DNA of 64,000 nucleotides, taken from assembly GCA_012103255.1 (NCBI GenBank), contig WLXD01000001.1:186001-250000 (forward strand). Direction: 5' to 3'. Each line of letters opens with the position of its first letter. Within the stretch, counting starts at the first letter, position 1. Below the pieces are notes generated by a model. It worked only from the letters and a program-made list of their open reading frames with translations, did no database searches and was not told the origin of the DNA. A program made the translations under genes and the position numbers. Source of the stretch: Acidobacteriota bacterium. GTDB taxonomy: Bacteria; Acidobacteriota; UBA890; WLXD01. Below are positions 43,425 to 54,000 of this stretch, piece by piece.

Positions 43425-45209
43425 ATGCGCTGGGCCATTGAGCGATACGACCAGGAGGCCATGACCTCCGCCCGCGACGCTGTCGCCATCGACGAACCGT
43501 GGGCATTGCTCGAGCGTTTCTCCACGCTCGTGCGCGACAGCGGCAGCGAACATGAGCGCGAGGCCGCCGAGTACATGCGCGAGCGACTCGAGGCGCTCGG
43601 ACTCCAGCCCGAGGTCTATCTGCCCGATCTGTACATCAGCGTGCCTCAAAGTTGCGCCCTCCGCGTGACGGGAGACGACCCCGCCGAGTTCGACTGCAAG
43701 GTCCCGGCGTTCTCGCTCTCGACGGGCGACGCGCCCGTGGCCGGCGAACTTGTCGAGATTGCCACCGGCGAGATCAAAGACATGGCGAACCTGTTCCGCT
43801 CCAGCGTAGCGGGTGACTTGAGTCACGTTGCAGGCAAGGTGGTGCTGGCAGACGGCTACGCGATGCCGAAAGTCGTAGCCCAGCTCGAATCGGCGGGCGC
43901 CGCGGCAGCAATATTCGTCAACCCCGGCAACTCGCACGAAGGCATCATCACGCCGGTGTGGGGCACCCCGGGCATCGATGACCGCGACCGGCTTCCGGCC
44001 ATCGTGGCCCTGCAGGTGTCGGCCGCCACCGGCGCCGCGCTGCGCGAACGCCTGGCAAACAGCGGCTGCAACGTGGAGATCGAAACCGAGCTTTTCGAAG
44101 GATGGGCGCCGTGCCCCGTCGTCGTCGTCGACATTCCCGGGCAGACGGACGACTTCGTCCTGCTGCACGGCCACTATGACTCGTGGCACGAAGGCATCGG
44201 CGACAACGCGGTGGGCGATGCTGCACTGCTCGAGGTAGCCCGGGTACTCGGCGGCGTACGTGACCGACTGCACCGCGGCGTCCGGGTCGCCTGGTGGCCG
44301 GCGCACTCCACCGGTCGCTACGGCGGCTCCACCTGGTTCGCCGACGAGTTCGCAATGGAACTCCGCGACCATTGCGTGGCGCAGATCGACGTCGACTCGC
44401 CGGGCTGCAGGTGGGCCACCGAATACACGCAGGTGATGTGGATGGCGGAGGCCGAGGAAATCGCGCGTGAATCCATCCGCGCGGGTGCAGATGCCGAGGC
44501 TGCCGGTATGCGGCCACTCCGCGCTGGCGACTACTCGTTCAATCAGATCGGCCTGAGCAGCTTCTTCATGCTGCTGTCGAACATCCCGGCCGATGTCGTT
44601 GCCCAAAAGGGCTTCTACCCGGTGGGCGGCTGCGGCGGCAACAGCAACGCCTGGCACACCGAGGGCGACACACTCGATGTTGCCGACCCCGACAACCTGC
44701 TGCGCGACATCCACGTATACATGGAAGCCGTTGTACGACTGGCGACGGCGCCGTTCCTTCCGTTCGATCATCGAGCCGCCGTGCACGAGATCGGCGCTGC
44801 GGCCACCGAGTACGGTGAGGCGTGTGACGACGCGCTCGACATGACTCCGATCCTGGAGGAGTGCGCATCGCTGATCGTCGACCTCGAAGACTTCTACGAC
44901 ATGGTCGAGGCAACGCTCAAGGAAACTGCTGACGCTCACGCGGCAGCCGCGGACTTCGACTGGGTGCAGATGGCGCTGTCCCGCGAACTGGTGCCGGTGA
45001 ACTACGCGCGTCGACGCTACTACCACGACCCGGCGCTCGAAACTCCGGCCGTGCCCGACCTCGCCATCCTTCGTCAGTGGGCCGATATGGAGGATGACCC
45101 CGACGGTCGAGGCTTCCTCGTGGCCCAGGCCCTACGCGGCCGCAACCGGGTGGTCGACGCGTTGAAGCGTGCGCGGGAACGCGTCGCGGGGGCGCTGCCG
45201 GCTGAATAG
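43425..45209 (+). CDS. M28-family peptidase-like protein with PA domain and altered catalytic motif
   Basis: This 594-aa protein has no signal peptide. An M28 N-terminal part, a PA-like insert (KVVLADGYAMPKVVAQLESA, ~138-157) and the zinc motif HGHYDSWHEGIGDNAVG (H250, D260) are visible. A later His lies in SNAWHTEGDTLDVADPDN. Where M28 enzymes have the catalytic Glu-Glu before GxxGS, this protein reads WWPAHSTGRYGGS (H294, S295). A Gly/Asp-rich metal site remains, so it may still bind zinc but cleave differently or not at all. CCGGAG precedes the ATG. It is divergent from the symporter/racemase operon and may belong to the same physiological module. Confidence 0.88.
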   Translation: MRWAIERYDQEAMTSARDAVAIDEPWALLERFSTLVRDSGSEHEREAAEYMRERLEALGLQPEVYLPDLYISVPQSCALRVTGDDPAEFDCKVPAFSLSTGDAPVAGELVEIATGEIKDMANLFRSSVAGDLSHVAGKVVLADGYAMPKVVAQLESAGAAAAIFVNPGNSHEGIITPVWGTPGIDDRDRLPAIVALQVSAATGAALRERLANSGCNVEIETELFEGWAPCPVVVVDIPGQTDDFVLLHGHYDSWHEGIGDNAVGDAALLEVARVLGGVRDRLHRGVRVAWWPAHSTGRYGGSTWFADEFAMELRDHCVAQIDVDSPGCRWATEYTQVMWMAEAEEIARESIRAGADAEAAGMRPLRAGDYSFNQIGLSSFFMLLSNIPADVVAQKGFYPVGGCGGNSNAWHTEGDTLDVADPDNLLRDIHVYMEAVVRLATAPFLPFDHRAAVHEIGAAATEYGEACDDALDMTPILEECASLIVDLEDFYDMVEATLKETADAHAAAADFDWVQMALSRELVPVNYARRRYYHDPALETPAVPDLAILRQWADMEDDPDGRGFLVAQALRGRNRVVDALKRARERVAGALPAE

Positions 45210-45223
45210 GTCGCGAGGGTGAA

Positions 45224-47080
45224 CTACTCGGTTCCGTGGCGCTCGTCCATCCACTCGCGCGCTTCGAGAAGCGCTTCGGCAACCGTCGCCGCAACCTGAT
45301 CCGCGTCGCCGACGTCGTCGATCGAGAATCCCTGCTCTCGTCGGTCGCCCTGGAGGAGGTCGTGGATCACGAGCCGCGCAGTGAGATCGCCGTCATCACC
45401 CAGGTTGCGCACCCAGAGATTGATACTGAAATCCGCGTACGCGATGTCGGTTGTTACCGCGGCGTGCGGAGACGTGTCCAGTCCAGTGAGCAGCACATGC
45501 GATACATGGCGGAGCGCGAGTTGCGCATCAAGTTCCGGCACGCGAGGTCGCATGACGAAAACGACGGGTGCCACGAGTCGCTCGCGGAGATCGCCCGGAG
45601 CCGTGGACTCCGCTTCGAGCTGACGGAATAGCTCCACCTGATTTAGCCCCGCGACGTGCGCGCGCAAGCCATGCTCCCAGGCAACCGCGTGGTCACCCGA
45701 GCGGGCCGCAGCTTCGGCCAGCTTGGCGTGCGTGGACGGCGTGCCTGGCCGAAGCTCCAGCGAGCGTGCGAACGCGTCGGCCGCCTCGTCGTAGCGCTCG
45801 AGCATCTCGAGAGCCAGGCCGCGACCGAAGTGTGGGGCGCCAACCCCGGGAGTGAATCGCGCCACCAGGTCGAAGTCCGCAAGCGCCTCCTCGTATTGAC
45901 CCAGCGTGAATTTCACATCGGCTTCGCGCAGGATCTCAACGGCTCCGACATGCGAGGAGTCACCGCGATATACGCCCGGTTGCACCACCACGTCCGCTCG
46001 CGAATTGGTCAGTTCGACATCGACTTCCTGCCAACCGTCTGCGACGTCATCCGGGGATCGATAGGTGAGAACGTAGTACCCGCGCAGCAGGCCGAGGGTG
46101 GTCGCATAGCCATCCCGCAGATCCTTCTGGAGAATGAGTTGCCCACCGGAGACGCGTGCGATCTCCCGGAGCTGGTCCTGCAGCGACAGGATCGCCTCAT
46201 ACATCTCCCGGCGGCGCGGGTCGCGACGCTGCGTCAGACTCGAACTCGTGCGGCGACGCGGCGGCTCGGCGGCCAACCCGACGCCCATCGCGAAAACCGG
46301 CACTTCGGACCTCCAGGTCGCGAGCAAAGCGTCGGTATAGCCGGCGAGGCTGCCAGAGTCGGCGCCATCTGTGAGAACCACCATCGCGGCGCGACGATCG
46401 CGCGCTTCCTCGGGATCGAGCGGATCGCCGCATGCGGACGCGCCGATCGGTTCCATCCAGGTGCCGTAGAGCGTGTCATCGAGCTCTTCAGCGGCTGCGG
46501 AGGCCGAATCGGGCCGCCGCCGGTCCAACGCGTCATGACCCACGAGGAGCGCATCGTAGAGCCGCGTGTACAGCTCGAACTTGTGCTCATCCACGGTCTG
46601 GCGCAGCGGCACATCGTCCGGCCCGCCCCAGATGCCAGGTCCGACATTGCTGTTGAAGGGCAGCATGAAGACGCAGTCGTCGTCGCCGAGTCGATCGAGA
46701 AAGTCGTGGATCGCCGAACGTGCGTCACTTGTCGACCAGTCGTTCGCGATGCTGGCCGAGAAATCGAGCACCATCGCCACGTCGAGCGAGAATCGGACGG
46801 GGTCGAGCACCATCTCGATGGGCTGTTCGACGCCATTTTCCCAGACCCTGAAATCCCCGACCCCGAGCCCGCCGACGGGCTCGCCCTCGCTGTCCACAAC
46901 GGCGGCCTTTACACGTGTCATACCGACGCTGGTGGAGAAGCGTGGCCGCGAGTCGCCTTCCTGACCGGACGACGCACCGGCTTCCTGGGCTGCGGGCACA
47001 CCGCTGGCGCCGAGCATCGCAAACGCGACGCAGAGCAAGACCAGAGTGGGTCGGCGTGAAAGGCGCACCGGCGCGGTCAT
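45224..47080 (-). CDS. Secreted VWFA-domain protein with TPR repeats (acidobacterial VWFA type)
   Basis: This 618-aa protein has a signal peptide (TLVLLCVAFAMLGASGVPAAQ). A Greek-key-like strand domain (VKAAVVDSEGEPVGGLGVGD) precedes the von Willebrand A domain with the MIDAS motif DFSAS (D106, S108, S110) and a long insert. The region DLRDGYATTLGLLRGYYVLTY is typical of the VWFA-related acidobacterial domain. TPR-like helices (FTLGQYEEALADFDLVARFT, RYDEAADAFARSLELRPGTP) fill the C-terminal third. It probably mediates protein contacts in the periplasm. The family is a taxonomic hint for Acidobacteriota. Confidence 0.88.
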   Translation of the reverse strand: MTAPVRLSRRPTLVLLCVAFAMLGASGVPAAQEAGASSGQEGDSRPRFSTSVGMTRVKAAVVDSEGEPVGGLGVGDFRVWENGVEQPIEMVLDPVRFSLDVAMVLDFSASIANDWSTSDARSAIHDFLDRLGDDDCVFMLPFNSNVGPGIWGGPDDVPLRQTVDEHKFELYTRLYDALLVGHDALDRRRPDSASAAAEELDDTLYGTWMEPIGASACGDPLDPEEARDRRAAMVVLTDGADSGSLAGYTDALLATWRSEVPVFAMGVGLAAEPPRRRTSSSLTQRRDPRRREMYEAILSLQDQLREIARVSGGQLILQKDLRDGYATTLGLLRGYYVLTYRSPDDVADGWQEVDVELTNSRADVVVQPGVYRGDSSHVGAVEILREADVKFTLGQYEEALADFDLVARFTPGVGAPHFGRGLALEMLERYDEAADAFARSLELRPGTPSTHAKLAEAAARSGDHAVAWEHGLRAHVAGLNQVELFRQLEAESTAPGDLRERLVAPVVFVMRPRVPELDAQLALRHVSHVLLTGLDTSPHAAVTTDIAYADFSINLWVRNLGDDGDLTARLVIHDLLQGDRREQGFSIDDVGDADQVAATVAEALLEAREWMDERHGTE

Positions 47081-47159
47081 CCCGGAGGGGTGAACAGGGT
47101 TATCACCTGAACGTTAGGGATCGAAGTGCCGCCACGTCAAGATTGCGCTTGGCAGGGAT

Positions 47160-47897
47160 ATGTCAGAATGCGCCGTCCCCGGAGATCTAGACGTGCCGAT
47201 TCCCGAACATCTTCAGCCTCGCTATCGTGATCTGCTCCATGTAGTGAGCACGATGAACGCCGGCCTACTGGCGAGCGACCTCGACGGCACAATCCTCTGG
47301 GCCAACCCAACTTTGCTCCGTTGGGTCGGCTACTCGTACGACGAGTTGCTGGGCAATCAGTCGGTGTCGCTTGGCGTTGCGGAACACGAGCCGGCGCATC
47401 GTGCAGAAATTGCCGCCATTGCCGGTGGGGACTTGCGGCCCCGACTCGTGGTGCTGCGCCGCAAGGACGGCACCACGTTCCCTGCAACGGTCCTGCCGCA
47501 GCACTTTCTCGACGAGAACGGTAAGCACGTGGGGACGTTCTCGGTGCTAATCGACATGGGTGCTGTACAGACGGCGAAGCGCGTCGGTATCGACAGTAGC
47601 GAGTCGGCGCTCGTGACAGCGCTCGACGAGATCGCAGCACAGCTACGATCCATGAGCAGCCCGCCGTCGCTGCCCGAAGTCTCGATTCCGGTGCCCCTCG
47701 ACCACCCCGCGCTGGCCGATGTATCGAAACGCGAGATGGACGTGCTCGAACTCCTGAGCATTGGCGATCGAGTGGCAGCCATCGCCGAGCAGCTGTTCAT
47801 CAGCGAACACACCGTGCGCAACCATCTGAAGTCGATGTTCCGGAAGACGGGCACGTCCTCGCAGGCCGAACTCATCAAGTTCGTCCGAGCGCTCTGA
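47160..47897 (+). CDS. PAS-domain LuxR-type transcriptional regulator
   Basis: This is a 245-aa protein. Residues ~25-135 form a PAS domain (GLLASDLDGTILWANPTLLR, GYSYDELLG, RRKDGTTFPATVLPQHFLDE), which may sense a small ligand or redox state. Residues ~180-245 form a LuxR helix-turn-helix (LSKREMDVLELLSIGD-like ADVSKREMDVLELLSIGDRV, FISEHTVRNHLKSMFRKTG). No receiver domain is present. It is divergent from the VWFA gene and 109 bases upstream of the Ser/Thr kinase gene, either of which could be a target. Confidence 0.92.
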   Translation: MSECAVPGDLDVPIPEHLQPRYRDLLHVVSTMNAGLLASDLDGTILWANPTLLRWVGYSYDELLGNQSVSLGVAEHEPAHRAEIAAIAGGDLRPRLVVLRRKDGTTFPATVLPQHFLDENGKHVGTFSVLIDMGAVQTAKRVGIDSSESALVTALDEIAAQLRSMSSPPSLPEVSIPVPLDHPALADVSKREMDVLELLSIGDRVAAIAEQLFISEHTVRNHLKSMFRKTGTSSQAELIKFVRAL

Positions 47898-48006
47898 CCT
47901 CTAGCTGCCGAACCCACTGCGCAGCCGATCAATCTCCTCGCCAGGCGTGTCTCCACCCCGTGCCGCGCGGTACTCTTGCAGCGTCGCGTCACCACTCGGA
48001 AAGAAG

Positions 48007-50682
48007 ATGATCGGTAAGCAGCTCGGGCACTACGAAATCGTGCGCAAGATCGGCGCCGGCGGCATGGGCGAGGTGTACGTCGCCAACGACGGACGTCTGA
48101 ACCGCGAAGTCGCGCTGAAAGTGCTCCCCGAGGCCCTCGCCGACGACCCGGATCGACTCGAGCGCTTCGAGCGCGAGGCCAAGACGGTCGCGGCCTTGAA
48201 TCACCCGAACATCGTGACGATCTACTCCGTCGAGGAAGCCGACGGGATCCGCTTCATGACCATGGAGTTGATCAGCGGCCACACGCTCGACGAGCTGATC
48301 CCGGATGACGGCATGGCCGTCAAGAAATTTCTCGAGGTGGCCGAGCCTCTCGCCGACGCCGTCGCCGCCGCGCACGCCAAGAACGTCCAACACAGGGACC
48401 TGAAGCCGCCCAACGTCATGGTGGACGAGGACGGGCGCGTGAAGGTGCTCGACTTCGGATTGGCCAAACAGCGCGACAGCACAGGCCCCGAGGGCGTCAC
48501 TCAGATGCTCACCAGCGAGCTCACGGGCGAAGGTAAGATCATCGGCACCGTGTCGTACATGTCGCCGGAACAGGCGGAAGGGCGCGTCCTGGATCACCGT
48601 TCGGATATCTTCTCGCTCGGCATTCTCATGTACGAGATGATCACCGGCCAGCGCCCATTCGCGGGCGACACCAACCTGTCGATCCTCTCCTCGATTCTGA
48701 AGGACGATCCCAGCTCGGTGAGCGATGTGCGGGACTCGATACCGATCCCCATCGCAAGACTTATTCAGCGCGCGCTCGCCAAGCAGCCTGACCAGCGATA
48801 CCAGTCCGCTGCCGACCTGCGCCAGGACCTGGCCGTCATCCGACGTGACATGGAGACCGGCGAAGCTCTTTCGTCAGGGCTCTACTCGGGCACCCACGCC
48901 TCGCCCGGTCTGCAACAAGCACGACCGTGGATCCGCTGGGCGGGCTATGCGGTAGGCGCGGCAGCGACCATCGGCGTCATAGCGGTCGCCTTGCCATGGT
49001 TCGGCGGTCGCCCGCCACGCCCCGGCGACGGGCCTCCGGTGGCACCCGCGAGCGTGGATGCGCGCCCTGCGGTTGCGGTCTTCTACTTCGACAACATCAG
49101 CGGCGACGAAGAACTGCAATGGCTTCGTACCGGCCTCACCGACATGCTCGTTACGGACCTGTCGCAGACGTCCGGCGTGCAGGTGCTCGCCACGGACCGT
49201 CTGTTCTCGATGCTGCAGGAAATGGACGCAGCGGATGCGGAGGCCACGTCCTTCGACGTGGTTCAACGCGTGGCTGGGCGCGCCCGGATGAATACCGCCA
49301 TCGTCGGAAGCTTCGCCAGAGCTGGCGACGAGTTGCGCATCAACATCCGCATCCAGGATCCGCGCACCGGCGATGTGCTCGCTTCCAACTCGGTGCAGGG
49401 TGACACCGACGAGATCTTCGATCTGGTAGATGACATTACGGACTGGGTCGAAACCGAGTTTGAAGTCGACGCGAGCGACAGCCGCGGCACCTTCGCGATC
49501 GGAGTTGATGGCGACGAACTCGACCCGGACGAGCTCACCGCCGATATGTTCGAAGATCGCGATCTCGAAGAGGTCACGACCAACGATGTCGAGGCCTTCC
49601 GGCTCTACGCAGAGGGCGTGAAGTTGAACCTCGAGTCGAAGGAAGAAATGGCCATCCCTCTTCTCGAAGCCGCACTCGAGAAGGATCCCGAGTTCGCCAT
49701 GGCGCACGCCAAGCTCTCGGTCGCGTATGGCAACGGCGGCGACCAGGAGAAGGCTCAGGAATTCGCGCGAAATGCCTTCGAGCGGGCCGATCGGTTGCCG
49801 CCACGCGAGCGGCACTACATTCGCGGACGCTTCCTCTCGATGCACCCGGAGACCGTCGGCGAAGCCATCGACGAATACACGAAGGCGGTCGAGAAGTTCC
49901 CGGACCACATGGCCGCACGGCACAACCTCGCCGGCCAGCTGGTGAACGTCGAGCGCTACCGCGACGCGATTCCTCACTTCGAGGAGCTTCGGCGTCTCGG
50001 CCACCGCTTCGCTCCGAGTTACCAGCAACTGGCACACGCGTACTCGGTGGTGGGTAACCACGATGCCGGCGTGGAAGTGCTCACCGAATTCGTCGAGGCC
50101 AACCCCACCAACGCGCAGGGATTCACCGCGCTCTCTGAAGCGCAGATTCGCGCCGGGGACCACGAGGCTGCGCTCGCCTCGGCGGAACGGTCGCACGCAA
50201 TCAGTGGCGACCTCGTGAGCTATGAAGCCCTCCGCTGGAACGTATTCGTCCTCACAGAGGACTGGGACTCCGCGCGAGCGGCGAGCCAGGCTCTAATCGA
50301 CGCGGGTGGCGAGCCGGCGTTCGTCGGGCACATGGAGCGCGCCACGGAACTTCTCTACTTCGGGCAAGTCGAGGCGGCCCGCGACCGGGTACTACAGGCT
50401 CGGGAGACGGTAGCCAATCCCGGACAGTGGTTGTGGACCAACAACGTGTTGGTTGGGCTCTACGACCTGGAAGATGACTATGCCGGCATGGTGGCGACCG
50501 TGCAGAACGCACGAGAGACCGCCTACACGCCGCAGTCCGCGCAGCAGATCGAAATCAACGATGCCATCGCGCGTGCGAAGGCCGGCGACGTGGACGGCGC
50601 TCAGAGTTCTCTTGCGCGCTTTCGCGGAGAGATGGAGCAACTGCCTCTTCCGGCTCGCACGCGACGCCGGATCGACGCTTAG
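48007..50682 (+). CDS. Transmembrane Ser/Thr protein kinase with TolB-like and TPR domains, ended by an in-frame amber codon
   Basis: This 891-aa product has kinase residues 1-280: glycine loop GAGGMGEVY, catalytic Lys K38 (VALKVL), HRDLKPPN with D131, DFG at 149-151, and GTVSYMSPEQAEG. A span at ~308-330 (WAGYAVGAAATIGVIAVALP) is followed by a periplasmic TolB-like region (VFYFDNISGDEELQWLRTGL) and TPR repeats. ATG 48007 is used since the kinase fold starts there. TAG at 50680-50682 interrupts a TPR repeat, and the same frame continues with TPR sequence to 51069. So the full gene is probably 48007-51069 with one nonsense codon. It is the kind of kinase that senses envelope signals. Confidence 0.93.
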   Translation: MIGKQLGHYEIVRKIGAGGMGEVYVANDGRLNREVALKVLPEALADDPDRLERFEREAKTVAALNHPNIVTIYSVEEADGIRFMTMELISGHTLDELIPDDGMAVKKFLEVAEPLADAVAAAHAKNVQHRDLKPPNVMVDEDGRVKVLDFGLAKQRDSTGPEGVTQMLTSELTGEGKIIGTVSYMSPEQAEGRVLDHRSDIFSLGILMYEMITGQRPFAGDTNLSILSSILKDDPSSVSDVRDSIPIPIARLIQRALAKQPDQRYQSAADLRQDLAVIRRDMETGEALSSGLYSGTHASPGLQQARPWIRWAGYAVGAAATIGVIAVALPWFGGRPPRPGDGPPVAPASVDARPAVAVFYFDNISGDEELQWLRTGLTDMLVTDLSQTSGVQVLATDRLFSMLQEMDAADAEATSFDVVQRVAGRARMNTAIVGSFARAGDELRINIRIQDPRTGDVLASNSVQGDTDEIFDLVDDITDWVETEFEVDASDSRGTFAIGVDGDELDPDELTADMFEDRDLEEVTTNDVEAFRLYAEGVKLNLESKEEMAIPLLEAALEKDPEFAMAHAKLSVAYGNGGDQEKAQEFARNAFERADRLPPRERHYIRGRFLSMHPETVGEAIDEYTKAVEKFPDHMAARHNLAGQLVNVERYRDAIPHFEELRRLGHRFAPSYQQLAHAYSVVGNHDAGVEVLTEFVEANPTNAQGFTALSEAQIRAGDHEAALASAERSHAISGDLVSYEALRWNVFVLTEDWDSARAASQALIDAGGEPAFVGHMERATELLYFGQVEAARDRVLQARETVANPGQWLWTNNVLVGLYDLEDDYAGMVATVQNARETAYTPQSAQQIEINDAIARAKAGDVDGAQSSLARFRGEMEQLPLPARTRRRIDA

Positions 50683-50694
50683 GTCGATGGGCTG

Positions 50695-51069
50695 ATGGCC
50701 CTCGCCCAGCGCGACGCCAGCGCGGCGGCCACCGCGCTCGGAACTGCGCTCGACGCGCTCCCGACGGCTGACGTTGCCGATGAGGGCGTCACGGTGAAGT
50801 TCTATCTCGGCGAGGCGCTCTGGGAGAGCGGTCGCCGAGACGACGCTGCCGACTACTTCCGCGGCGTCGCGGAGTCCGAACTGCCGCGTGTGCAGCAACC
50901 CGACCAGTGGGTCCGTTCACTCTGGTACCTCGGCGAATATCACGCGGAGCGCGGCGACACTGATGACGCACTCGACTACTTCGAGCGCTTCCTTGAGTAC
51001 TGGAGCAACAGCGAGGTCGATCGCGACCGCGTGGAACGCGCCCAGGCCTTCGTCGAGGCGAACGACTAG
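50695..51069 (+). CDS. C-terminal TPR remainder of the kinase gene after the amber codon
   Basis: The 124 residues are in the same frame as the kinase, separated only by TAG and four codons. TPR patterns continue without a break (LGEALWESGRRDDAADYFRG, LGEYHAERGDTDDALDYFER). An ATG at 50695 allows internal restart, but no good ribosome-binding site is visible. It is most likely the lost end of the kinase; separate translation or amber readthrough are alternatives. Its TAG stop shares a CTAG with the stop of the convergent RND gene. Confidence 0.65.
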   Translation: MALAQRDASAAATALGTALDALPTADVADEGVTVKFYLGEALWESGRRDDAADYFRGVAESELPRVQQPDQWVRSLWYLGEYHAERGDTDDALDYFERFLEYWSNSEVDRDRVERAQAFVEAND

Positions 51070-54000
51070 CCGGCGACTTCCGGACTCGCGCCGTAACCCG
51101 GCGACTGGTCTTGGGCCTTCCGTTCCTTCCGGCGCCAGGACCACTCTTCAACCATCGTGTAGATCGTCGGGATCAACACCAGCGTGATGAGTGTCGAGGC
51201 CAGCAGGCCCGCGATAACCACACGCGCCATCGGCGACTGGAGTTCACCGCCCTCGCCGAGGCCCAGGGCCATCGGGACCATCGCCAGTACAGTCGTCAGC
51301 GTCGTCATGAGGATCGGACGCAGACGCCGGCGGCCCGCCAGCTTCACAGCAGCATGAAGTTCCATGTCGTCACGGCGCCGCAGGAGATTGATGTAGTCCT
51401 GCAGGACGATCGCGTTGTTCACCACGATACCCGCCAGCATGATCATGCCGATGAACGCCCGGATGTTGAACGTCGTGCCCGTGAGGAAGAGCATCAGGAT
51501 GATGCCGACGGCCGCCATCGGGATCGAGAACAGGATCAGGAAAGGCTCGCGCAAGGACTCGAACTGCGACGCCATCACCGAGTAAACGAGGATAACGGCC
51601 AGGACAAGCACCATCAGGAGATCACGGAAGGCCTTCTGTTGTTCTTCGTATTCGTCGCCGAGCAGCACGACGAACCCGTTGGGCAGATCGAGCCCACGCA
51701 CGCCCTCCTGAATGTCGGCCATCACCGAGCCCATGTCCCGCCCTTCGATATCGGCCGAGACATTGATGATCCGTTCCTGGTCCTTGCGCTGGATATTCAC
51801 AGGACCCTCGCGACGCTCGAGCGTAACGATGCTCGAGGCTGCGATGCGCTGACCCGTGGGCGTGATGATCGGCAGACGGTCTAGCTGACCGATGCGCTCA
51901 CGATCCGACTCCTGCAGGCGGACGAGAACGTCGAACTCCTTGCCCTGGTCGCGGAACCGGGTCGCCACGCGACCACCGATCGCCGTACGCAACACAGCTG
52001 CCGTGTCGGCCAGATTGAGGCCCATCGTTGCCGCTTTCTCGCGATCGAGCACGACGCGCAACTCTGGAACGCCGGGCTTGCGACTGAGGCGCGGGTCCGC
52101 GACGCCGTCGATGCGACGCATCATGTTCTGCACCTGCTCGGCAACCTGCGTGCCGACTTCCAGGTCGTGGCCACGAACCTCTACCGAGAGGCTCGTACCC
52201 TCGCCGCCCATGCCGCGGAAAAGCCAATTGCTGTTGCCTGGGTACGCGAACGCGACCATGCCCGGGCGACGCACCAGATGCGGGCGCAGGATGGCGGAGA
52301 TCTCCTGGCTCGAACGCTCACGATCTGGCGCCAACGAAATGCGGAGATTGCCGCGGTTCGTAGCAGACTCGCGCCAACCACCGCCACCAACCTCGGCCAG
52401 GATCGCCGTCGCCTCCGGAACCTGTTCGCGGATCACATCTTCGATCTCGCGGATGACCATGTCGGTTACGTCCACACGAGTGCCCGACGGCATTTCGACG
52501 TTGACTCGAACCTCGCCCTCGTCGGTCTGCGGCATCAGCTCGAACCCGATGAACGGAACGAGGAGGAAGCTCCCGAAGAAGAGTGCCGTGGCGCCGAGTA
52601 CAACCGTCTTACGGTGCGCCAGAGCCCAGTGAATCATCCGCTCGTAGCTGGCATCCAAGGCCGCCAGCATGTTGCCGCTGCGCTCCACCATCTGCCGCAT
52701 CATCGGGTGGTGCTCACGGTCGGGCGGCCGTACCTGCAGGAAGCGGTGGCAGAGCACAGGAATCACTGTGAGCGCCACCAGCAACGACGCAGCGAGCGCA
52801 AAGGCCACGACAAGCGAGAGCTGCTGGAACATGACTCCAGCCATGCCCGTGAGGAACACCAGCGGAACGAAGACCGCCAGTGTGGTCATCGTCGAAGCAA
52901 TGATCGCGGTGGACACCTCGGAGCTGCCCAGAATCGCGGCCTGTTCCTTGGTCTCGCCCGCTTCGCGATGCCTGAAGATGTTCTCGAGCACGACGATCGC
53001 GTTGTCGACCAGCATGCCGACACCAAGCGCCAGCCCGCCAAACGACATCGTGTTCAGCGTGAAGCCGTTGTAGTACATCAGCACGAACGTGGCGACGACC
53101 GCGATCGGAATCGAAACGCCGATGATCAGCGTGCTTCGCAGGTTCCGGAGAAACAGGAATAGCACGAGAATCGCGAGTACCGAGCCGAACACGGCCGAAC
53201 TGCGAACATTCGAGATCGACTCCTCGATGTACTCGGACTGATCGAAGATCGGGGTGATGATCAGGTCCGGGAAGTCGCGTCGAATCCGGGCCAGCTCGTC
53301 GTGAACGGCGTTGGCGACATTCACGGTATTGGCGCCCGACTGTTTCCGCACCGAAAGTCGGATCGCGGGCTGGCCATCGAGGCGAATCATCTGGCGGACT
53401 TCCTCGAAGGAGTCCTTCACCTCGGCAATGTCGCGCAGATACACGGGGACGCCACCCCGCGTCGCAACCACAACGCTGCGCATCGGGTCGACGGACTCGA
53501 ACTCGCCCTGCGTGCGGAGCAAGACCTCGAACTCGCCCTCGGCGACCGGCCCAACGGGCTCGTTGAGATTCTCTCGACGAAGCGTGTTCACCACACTCGT
53601 TACGGAGATGTCGTACGCGAGGAGCTTTTCCAGGTCGAGCTCGATCAGGATCTGGCGCCTGAGGCCACCGCTGATGTCAGCGGCCGCAACGCCGGGCACC
53701 CGCTCCAAGCGGTACTGCATCTGATCCTCGACAAACTGGCGCAACTCACGCGGGTCGCGGTCGCCGGCTACAGCCATGTAGAGAATCGGGAACTGCGATG
53801 GGTCGAACTTGAAGAGTGTTGGCGCGTCGGCGTCTTCAGGCAGCGCACCGCGAAGTCGGTCGAGCCGGGTCCTGATTTCGGCCGAAGCCTCGTCCAGGTT
53901 GGCGCCCCACTCGAAGGCGATCGTGACGTTGCTGTTGCCCTCGGATGAACTGCCCGTGATGCGCTCGATCATAGGAACCGACGCCATCGATCGCTCGATA

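Noticed and set aside
43371-45026. A 551-codon open frame antisense to the M28 gene
   Set aside because: The sense frame has clear M28 motifs; the antisense product has no recognisable fold and is an expected high-GC shadow.
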